NCBI GenBank assembly: GCA_938038445.1
Contig: CALHRZ010000002.1
Span: 1-40,161 of the forward strand
Length of the DNA: 40,161 nt
Reading direction: 5' to 3'
Source: an uncultured bacterium
Lineage (GTDB): Bacteria; Verrucomicrobiota; Kiritimatiellia; CAIKKV01
The notes under the pieces are model-generated. The model made no database searches, was not told the DNA's origin, and was given only the letters and a program-made list of their open reading frames with translations. Position numbers and translations under genes: made by a program. Of the stretch, positions 33,931-40,161 are shown piece by piece. Each line of letters starts with the position of its first letter. Position 1 is the first letter of the stretch.

Positions 33931-35541
33931 TCACGGATCCCAGCGGATGCGGGCGAGGATATGACGGAAGTTTTCGCCCAAAATGAGGCGTTTTTGGGAT
34001 TCCATGAGGCGGGCATAGACGACCCATCCGACCTGAGGGCGTGGATCTCGCATGGGGGCGTCGGTTCCGAACAGGACGCGGTCCGCCCCGCACTGTTCCA
34101 CGAGGTACTCGATCACGCCGTTGGTCACGTTAGTGTATGTGAGCTGGGCATCTACATTGGGAAATCGTCGAACCATTTCTGCTGCCCATTTCGCGTAGGG
34201 CCAGGATTGGCCACAGTGGTCGAGAGAAATCCGCAAGTCGGGGTAACGCCGGCAGAGGCGGTCGAGCATTTCCGTATCCTGCCGTCCGCAGGGATCGATG
34301 ACGGCATAGAGGCGGTGGAGGTTTCCGAATTCGTACCAGCGGGCAAAGCGTGGATCGTCGTAGTTGATATTTTGGCCTGCGACGAGCGTCTTAAGTCCCG
34401 GAAAGCGAAGTTGGCGGTGGTAGCGCTCAATGACGGCAGCGATTTCGGAATCGGACTGATGTTCGGGGTTGATGGTGGAGAGGCCGAGGAAGGCATCGGG
34501 GTATTGGGTTACGGCCTTGGCGACTGTTTCGTTGCCGAGCGCTGTATCCATGCTGAGCGGCCCTTCCCAGGACATGATGGCGGTTTTACGGATACCGACT
34601 CGGCGGATGATTTCGATCATTCCTTCAGCATCGCCTTTGTGAAAGACGAGGCGGATATCGGGCATTGAGGCGCCCTCATGAAGGATATGGCAATGGTTAT
34701 CCCAGACCTCGCAGGGGAGAGGTTTTCCTTCGGCCGCGGCTTGGGTCAGGGAGTCCTGCCAGGGGGTGGGGCGGGGGAGGCTGGAGGGGCGGGCGCCGCG
34801 GAGCAAACGGGTCAGGTTGTGAGCGGTCATTTGGGAGACTGTGGAAGGGGGAAGGAGGGACCAGTCGAAGAATCCTCGTGCGGCGCCTGGCGCTTTGGCG
34901 AGTAGGCCGGTGCCGAAGAGGCAGCGGTGTGTTCCGAACCGCTCGGAGAAGTATTCCACGGCGCGATTTGCCTGGAAGGCCGAGAATTCGAGATGGAGGT
35001 TTGGGCAGGTTTCCATGAGATATTCGAGCACTCGCCAGTGTTGCCATGCGGCGCCCGTGAGAAGGATATTGACATTGTGGAAAAGGTGGAGAAAGGACTC
35101 AAGGGTTTGGAAATCGTGGTGATCCCGGTTGATCGAGAGAAGGACGAGCGCATTAAGTTCCGCAAGGGCATCCCGCAGCGCACACCAGCGGTGTTCGGAT
35201 GGCAGCAAACCAAAGAAGTGAGGTTCGATGCGGACTGCCCGAATATCCTCGTCTTTCATCATCCGAACGAATTCGGTTGGCGAGGGAAAGCCATAACCTT
35301 CCGGCATAGCAAGCCAGCAGGGGAATAAACGGTCGCGGTAAGGCGCCAGGTCGTGGAGCAGGGTCTGATTGGCCCGAAGGGGATCCCCATGAATGGCTTG
35401 ATGGTGTTGGACGAGCGCACCGGAGATACCGGCGAGGTTGAGGTCTTCGAGCAGATGGTCTAAGGTCCATCGTTCTTCCTGGAATTTTCCAGGATGAGGG
35501 CCATAGATCGCATGACAATCAAAAAACATCACGGCGGTCAT
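33931..35541 (-). CDS. Tandem amidohydrolase with degenerate N-terminal domain
   Basis: A 536-residue protein that is two amidohydrolase_2 barrels joined. The C-terminal domain (about 276-536) keeps D281-N-H283-C-H285, SLDH442, and FGTD494, so it can bind metal, though a third His is Asp416. The N-terminal domain (about 5-250) aligns to it, but the second His of HxH is Ile12 (DCHAIYG), the central His is replaced by Gly163, and FGTD has become FGTG with Gly212. It is therefore probably inactive. The start at 35541 has an AAGGA site; an in-frame ATG at 35529 is an alternative. It lies between the giant DUF4838 gene and the aminotransferase promoter. Confidence 0.8.
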   Translation of the reverse strand: MTAVMFFDCHAIYGPHPGKFQEERWTLDHLLEDLNLAGISGALVQHHQAIHGDPLRANQTLLHDLAPYRDRLFPCWLAMPEGYGFPSPTEFVRMMKDEDIRAVRIEPHFFGLLPSEHRWCALRDALAELNALVLLSINRDHHDFQTLESFLHLFHNVNILLTGAAWQHWRVLEYLMETCPNLHLEFSAFQANRAVEYFSERFGTHRCLFGTGLLAKAPGAARGFFDWSLLPPSTVSQMTAHNLTRLLRGARPSSLPRPTPWQDSLTQAAAEGKPLPCEVWDNHCHILHEGASMPDIRLVFHKGDAEGMIEIIRRVGIRKTAIMSWEGPLSMDTALGNETVAKAVTQYPDAFLGLSTINPEHQSDSEIAAVIERYHRQLRFPGLKTLVAGQNINYDDPRFARWYEFGNLHRLYAVIDPCGRQDTEMLDRLCRRYPDLRISLDHCGQSWPYAKWAAEMVRRFPNVDAQLTYTNVTNGVIEYLVEQCGADRVLFGTDAPMRDPRPQVGWVVYARLMESQKRLILGENFRHILARIRWDP

Positions 35542-35559
35542 GGAGGAGATATCCTTGGA

Positions 35560-38500
35560 TTAACGGAGAAAAAAAAACGTTCCGGTCGGACGATGGAGAG
35601 GAGGGGGTTCGACTACGCCTTCGAACCCGAACCAGAGATCGAAATGGGTGCGTCCTGGGTAAGGAGGGGGGCCTGACCAATTGAACGCACTCCAATCGTT
35701 GTTGGCGGCGCTTTGAATGGGGAAAAGGGTTGAGGTACCTCCCCAGGTGTTGTTTTGGGCGCTCGTGTCGCTGTAACACGACAGCAGGTAGTAGTATTCG
35801 GAGGTCGTACTGCCTGGGGCGAATTCTGTTGTCAGAAAATAGCGTCGGCCTTCTTGAAGAGACAGGGTTCCTTCCTCGTCGAAGGGAAGGGTGAAGAGGG
35901 TCATGGTGTTGGACACTTGTTCCGCGGGGAGGGTGATCGTTTTCAGGGGGGTTCCGTCGGCATTGCGGAGTCGGAGAATGAGGGGGCGGGTTGCGTCCTT
36001 TTTTTGCGCCTGGAACGTGACATGGGAGATGCGAACCTGGGCATTGGCAGGAATTTCCCGGGGACTGATGGCAAATGTCTGGCCAAGCGCTTTGCCGGTT
36101 CCGCCCTGTGTGGCCAGTGCGGTGGAGTGCGTTGTGTTCTGAGAATTGCCGGGGCCTGAGACTACGGTATTGCCGAAAGCCAGCGTGAAGAAAGGGTTTT
36201 TACCGATGGTTGTCCAGGAAGCCCCTCCGTCATTGCTGACGAGCACATGGCTATCGTCGTCCGTGGCGCGATCGAAGGGGCGGATTGTTTGGAGACTGCT
36301 ACTGCAATAGATTCGGAACATATCGGCGGAATTCATAGCGGTAGGGCGAGTGACGACATGGTAGACGCGATAAGGTTGGAGGGTAATGGCCTGGGTGAAG
36401 ATCGCCCATGAGAGGCTATCGCCGATAGGAGGGGAGAATTCGGGTGATGTGGAAGCGAGGAAGAAACCGTCGGGATTTCCGGCTTCGTCATCGGCCATCA
36501 GACCGATTTGCACGAGCGTTCCGGTATCCATTCCGATGAAGCGCTGAAAGACCCGGTCTACGACTGCGGTTTCGAGTGCGCGGAAGCGGGCCGAAATCCA
36601 GTTGTTTGTATTGGTGAAGGTTTGGCCGATTGCGTTGTAATTGAAGGATTCCGTGGTACCGAACCGACCCGTTTCGCCGATGGAGTAGGTGGGGGCACTA
36701 TAGTCCCTCAGAACCGTGACTTCCAATTCGTCATAGCCGATTTGTTCTCCATCGGTGGCTGTGAGCCGAAGGGTATATTGACCCGGCTTCTGGAATGTGG
36801 CTTGGGCGATCGAGGCATTGGAAGGGGTGAAGACGACCGGCCCTGGACCCCGGACTTTGGACCAGTAACAAGGAAGCGGAGGCGAGAGGGGTTGGCCGTC
36901 GTCTTCAATTTCGGCGAGAAGGGGAAGATGAGCGGGAAGTGCGACGATGCAATTTGTGCCGGCGGAGACGCGGGGGGCTTTGTTGGCAGGCATGGGGGCA
37001 TAAACGACCGTGACCTCATCGGAAGCCGACAAGCCGCCCGTATCGTTTGCGGTCAAACGAAGTCGGTAGGTTCCATAGACCGGGAAAGAAATCACTGTTC
37101 GCGGAGAAGCGGCATTGGAGAAGACGGCGTTTCCGGGCCCGCTGATTTGCGTCCACAATGCGCTCCAGAATGGGCGAGGCGTCGAGTGATCATCCGTGAC
37201 CGTTCCGGCGAGTTCCACTGAGTTGGCGGGTGAGCTGATCCAAAGATCCGGACCGGCGTCCACTGTGGGGGGGGCATTGGCTGGAATCATCATTCCGTTG
37301 CGGCTTCCGGTGGCGCTGAAACTCCAGAGACGGGGAGCATTCATTGGAAAAGCACCCGGGCGGTTGCAGGTGAGTTTTTCCATGGACCAGATGGTGCCGT
37401 CCTGTCCTGAGGCTACGGGATAGGTGCTCTGTCCCATGCCGTCGCCGAGCGAAGGGTTGACCAGCATTCCGGAACTATCTCGGATGTCCACGGGTAGAGC
37501 TCCGGGGGAATAGAGGGTGATGTTGGAAAGGCCATGGGGCACGTAGAACCAGGCTTTAACCCCCGGCCAGGTCCAGGTCACCAGGCCGCCGACCAGCACA
37601 AAGGGGAGATTTCGTTCTGTGGTCAGGGTGAATCCCTTTTGGCGGTCGTTGACGGCCATGGTGTAATTGCCAGTGTTCCCGGTAGGGATCGCAAAATTGA
37701 ACGGCACGTTATTGGATCCATAAAAGCCGTTTCCGCCGAACTGGTTCGAATAGATTAACGTGCCGGCGGGGTTGAACGCGAGAACCGTCACCGTATCGCC
37801 GCTGTTTCCAAGGGCGTGCGGCGTGATGCGAAACGCCACGGAAGTCACGCCGGGCCGAACATAAAACACAAAGTTTTGAGGGTTATAGAGGTATCGGGCT
37901 TCGGCAGTGAGTTGTCCATCCAGGGTGTAAATCGGGTCGAGCGGAACCAGATTGGTTGAAAAGGCAGGGGTTTCGAACGGGACGGGGTTGGGAGGGGTCG
38001 CATAGGCGGCGATTCCATTTGAGATCATGCGATCATAGTCTTCCGGCTTGAGAGGGTGGGTACGGACCCATTCCCAGCCGGAGGCGGTGGAATTCGTCAG
38101 ATCCCAGTCGGCTCTGAGCGTGGCGTCGCCCGTTTCGTAAACGTACCAGAACAGCCGGTTCATGTAATACGATTGAACCATACAGGAGGAATGAATCTGC
38201 CACATATGGCGCAGGACGGCATCTGCGGCATTGTGACGGACGGTATGGCCCTGAGGATAGCGGGCGGCGGCCTTGCGGTATTCGTGAAAGAGGCGGATAT
38301 AATGAACGTAGGCGGCAAAATTACGAACGCGGGAGAGGATTGCTTCGTCAGAGGAGGCTTTTTCGCGCGCTTCGGCCAAGTCCAGGAACGAGAGTCCGAT
38401 TTCTTGTTCGGAGAGGAGAAATTCGCGGCCCCACCGTTCGATTATTCGTTGCACAGGCCAGGCGGCGGGGCCGAAGGCGTTTGTATAGACCGATTCTCGA

Positions 38501-40161
38501 ACGGATTCGATGGTGTCGTTCGTTTGAAACATCCATCGCCCAGTTGAGTGCCAGAGGAAACCGACCGCGCCTGCGCTGGTGCAAGACTCGGCGAGGAAGC
38601 TGTCGTAACCGAGTGCTTTCCAATAGAGCGTTTTTTTTGCATTTCGTGCGAAATTCTCGCTTGGGAGGCAGGAAGCCCATTCGGGGATTGCCCAGTAGTC
38701 GTATATGCCACGGTTGTTGGGTTTAGCCGCGGCCCAAGCAGCGGCCAGTTCATCGCCACTCAGGCCGGAACGCTGGAAGGCATAAGGGACGACACACACA
38801 TAGACGTTGGCGTTCGAATCGGCCAGCCAGGCTTGAAGAGAGGGATCAGCGGGGACGGCGGCGTGTTCGTTGTAAGCGAAAAGACTGACCTTTGCGCCTG
38901 GATATTGGGCGTGGAGGGCGTCCGCCACGCGTTTGGCGAGGCCGAACACCTGGGAGCTTGCGCGGTCGAAGGCGGTGCACCAAGGGCAGACGCAGAAGCC
39001 ACCGCCGTCGGCGGGCTCGACGGAAATGGCGAAACGGGAAGGATTGAATTCGGCAAGACGGTCGGAGATATAGAGCGCTTGGAGCGAGGGATCGTTGGCA
39101 TCGGGCTTCATGATTTCGCTCCACGGGACGCGGGAGGTGGGGTACACGTCATAGGCCCGCATGTTGGGGTTGGCTTCGAGTGTGGTCCGGTGGCGGATGT
39201 TGAAGGCTTCGCCTGCATGTCCGCTGAGGGCGATCGAGCCTCCGAAAAAATTTTCCTTTTTCCACTGGGTCCAGGCTTTTTGGACTTCCCCTTGCGGGTC
39301 GAGGGGGACTCCGGAGCCGAAACCACCTGTTCCGAAGAAGTCGCGCAATCGCAGAGCGGGTTCATGAAGGCGGTTGGTAACCGTCAGAAGGGAACGGAGG
39401 ATGGGGCGTTCGGTCCAGAGGGCCCCCGGTAAAAACGAACGCCGTCCCAGTGTCCAGAGCCAGTCATAGAGAGCGAGGCGAAGGGCTTCATCGGAATTTC
39501 CGATGAAGTAGAGGGCGTTACTCCCAGGGGAATAGAGGGTGAACGCTTCCGATCCCCGTATGGGCAATTGATTTAGAGTTGGGATGTGCGGGAACAGTCC
39601 AGGATAGGACGCTGCCAGGTTGTCGGTATAACGAAGAAGGAAAATTCCTTTTTCGTCGGGTGGATTGGTGACGATCGTAAACTCCAGACCGGTCATCATT
39701 TCCAATTCTCTGCGCAAGGTGGTGGCGATTTCCGCAACCGATTCACTTGCGGTAGATTCTATGCCGATTCGGCGCTCGTAGAGGACCGAATCGGCCGGAG
39801 GGCCAAAAGGGGGTGACGGAGGTGGGGGGAACTCCACCATTCCGATCAATTGGAACCAGAGGTCCATATGGAGACGGCCCGAATCCACCGTATAGAGCGA
39901 CCAGTTGCCACCCGGGCCGGCCAGCACGGGGACGCAGGTGTTGGTGCCGCCCCACGTGGCGGGGCCGAAACTGACTGGCGCTCCGCCGAAGGGGTAGTAG
40001 GTTTTGAAGGTGAATCCGGTAGTGGTATGGTAAGGAGGGGCGGTGCCTTCGAAGGAAGGGGCGAGAATATAGGGACGGCCTTGGTGCAGATTAAAGGGTG
40101 TTTCGAAGGGAAGGGAGCGGGCCGTACCGTCGGCCCAGGTATTGGGCATGATGGCGCGGCC
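35560..40161 (-). CDS. Giant secreted DUF4838 protein with PKD domains, 5' end outside window
   Basis: At least 1533 residues; the frame stays open to the window edge, so the ATG at 40149 is unlikely to be the true start. The visible N-terminal 105 residues match the protein's own C-terminal module (LPF...LWF..... WGGT.T..P motifs), so the upstream part is probably more of this module. The core from about 120 to 700 is a DUF4838 unit with N-terminal glucuronidase-like segment and CVCPWC at 386-391. Two PKD-like domains lie at about 957-1050 and 1057-1147. Two jelly-roll-like modules follow at 1155-1325 and 1345-1516. It is likely a glycan-targeting surface enzyme or binding protein. Confidence 0.78.
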   Translation of the reverse strand, partial: GRAIMPNTWADGTARSLPFETPFNLHQGRPYILAPSFEGTAPPYHTTTGFTFKTYYPFGGAPVSFGPATWGGTNTCVPVLAGPGGNWSLYTVDSGRLHMDLWFQLIGMVEFPPPPSPPFGPPADSVLYERRIGIESTASESVAEIATTLRRELEMMTGLEFTIVTNPPDEKGIFLLRYTDNLAASYPGLFPHIPTLNQLPIRGSEAFTLYSPGSNALYFIGNSDEALRLALYDWLWTLGRRSFLPGALWTERPILRSLLTVTNRLHEPALRLRDFFGTGGFGSGVPLDPQGEVQKAWTQWKKENFFGGSIALSGHAGEAFNIRHRTTLEANPNMRAYDVYPTSRVPWSEIMKPDANDPSLQALYISDRLAEFNPSRFAISVEPADGGGFCVCPWCTAFDRASSQVFGLAKRVADALHAQYPGAKVSLFAYNEHAAVPADPSLQAWLADSNANVYVCVVPYAFQRSGLSGDELAAAWAAAKPNNRGIYDYWAIPEWASCLPSENFARNAKKTLYWKALGYDSFLAESCTSAGAVGFLWHSTGRWMFQTNDTIESVRESVYTNAFGPAAWPVQRIIERWGREFLLSEQEIGLSFLDLAEAREKASSDEAILSRVRNFAAYVHYIRLFHEYRKAAARYPQGHTVRHNAADAVLRHMWQIHSSCMVQSYYMNRLFWYVYETGDATLRADWDLTNSTASGWEWVRTHPLKPEDYDRMISNGIAAYATPPNPVPFETPAFSTNLVPLDPIYTLDGQLTAEARYLYNPQNFVFYVRPGVTSVAFRITPHALGNSGDTVTVLAFNPAGTLIYSNQFGGNGFYGSNNVPFNFAIPTGNTGNYTMAVNDRQKGFTLTTERNLPFVLVGGLVTWTWPGVKAWFYVPHGLSNITLYSPGALPVDIRDSSGMLVNPSLGDGMGQSTYPVASGQDGTIWSMEKLTCNRPGAFPMNAPRLWSFSATGSRNGMMIPANAPPTVDAGPDLWISSPANSVELAGTVTDDHSTPRPFWSALWTQISGPGNAVFSNAASPRTVISFPVYGTYRLRLTANDTGGLSASDEVTVVYAPMPANKAPRVSAGTNCIVALPAHLPLLAEIEDDGQPLSPPLPCYWSKVRGPGPVVFTPSNASIAQATFQKPGQYTLRLTATDGEQIGYDELEVTVLRDYSAPTYSIGETGRFGTTESFNYNAIGQTFTNTNNWISARFRALETAVVDRVFQRFIGMDTGTLVQIGLMADDEAGNPDGFFLASTSPEFSPPIGDSLSWAIFTQAITLQPYRVYHVVTRPTAMNSADMFRIYCSSSLQTIRPFDRATDDDSHVLVSNDGGASWTTIGKNPFFTLAFGNTVVSGPGNSQNTTHSTALATQGGTGKALGQTFAISPREIPANAQVRISHVTFQAQKKDATRPLILRLRNADGTPLKTITLPAEQVSNTMTLFTLPFDEEGTLSLQEGRRYFLTTEFAPGSTTSEYYYLLSCYSDTSAQNNTWGGTSTLFPIQSAANNDWSAFNWSGPPPYPGRTHFDLWFGFEGVVEPPPLHRPTGTFFFLR

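Overview
The window is about 40 kb of dense, moderately GC-rich bacterial DNA holding 22 protein-coding genes plus one large partial gene at the right edge, one tRNA, and very few long gaps. Gene content points to an anaerobic, saccharolytic member of the PVC superphylum (Kiritimatiellota, Lentisphaerota or Verrucomicrobiota type). This is inference: a superoxide reductase next to a clostridial/Thermotoga-type ferredoxin suggests anaerobiosis, and DUF4838 proteins, giant secreted multidomain proteins, several Gfo/Idh/MocA oxidoreductases and amidohydrolases, and glycine-rich beta-solenoid proteins are all typical of that group. No rRNA or taxonomic marker is present to settle it.

Layout, left to right. 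Positions 1-153 are a tandem 43-bp repeat, each unit carrying a hairpin; the array probably continues to the left. A promoter at 406-434 drives a 4Fe-4S ferredoxin and a superoxide reductase, closed by a good intrinsic terminator (1141-1176). A metal-dependent amidohydrolase and a GH106-like glycosidase (overlapping ATGA) follow. Opposed to them are a divergent nucleoside-diphosphate-kinase-like protein and an ExbD-like lipoprotein. From 6665 a strong promoter starts a four-gene operon: a PL8-like secreted polysaccharide lyase candidate, a DUF4838 protein, a glycine-rich beta-solenoid protein interrupted by a -1 frameshift at a T6 run, and a second, longer lyase-like paralog ending in a CBM9-like module. 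Converging on it is a 1479-residue exported protein with a PHP-type metallohydrolase core and two more CBM9-like modules of the same subtype.

The middle (20.7-27 kb) holds two Gfo/Idh/MocA oxidoreductases, an alpha/alpha-toroid-like protein overlapping an HD-domain hydrolase, an elongator-type tRNA-Met(CAT), a small NifU C-terminal-type Fe-S scaffold protein, and a gene-poor 1.13-kb stretch with a 24-bp palindrome and a hairpin. A strong promoter at 25818-25846 serves the second oxidoreductase.

The right third (27-40.16 kb) is entirely minus-strand and reads, in transcription order: a truncated giant DUF4838/PKD protein, a double amidohydrolase whose first domain has lost its metal ligands, a DegT-family PLP aminotransferase (own promoter at 33872-33899), a Gfo/Idh/MocA oxidoreductase, glucosamine-6-phosphate deaminase (nagB), a sialidase-like beta-propeller, a URO-D family protein and an exported SIS-like protein. 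The tight spacing suggests one pathway. A reasonable inference is that exported lyases, DUF4838 proteins and binding modules attack an unusual, perhaps amino- or acyl-decorated, glycan. Cytoplasmic oxidoreductases, the aminotransferase, the deaminase and the amidohydrolases would then process the sugars. No transporter, sulfatase or transcription factor is recognisable in the window, so uptake and control must be encoded elsewhere.
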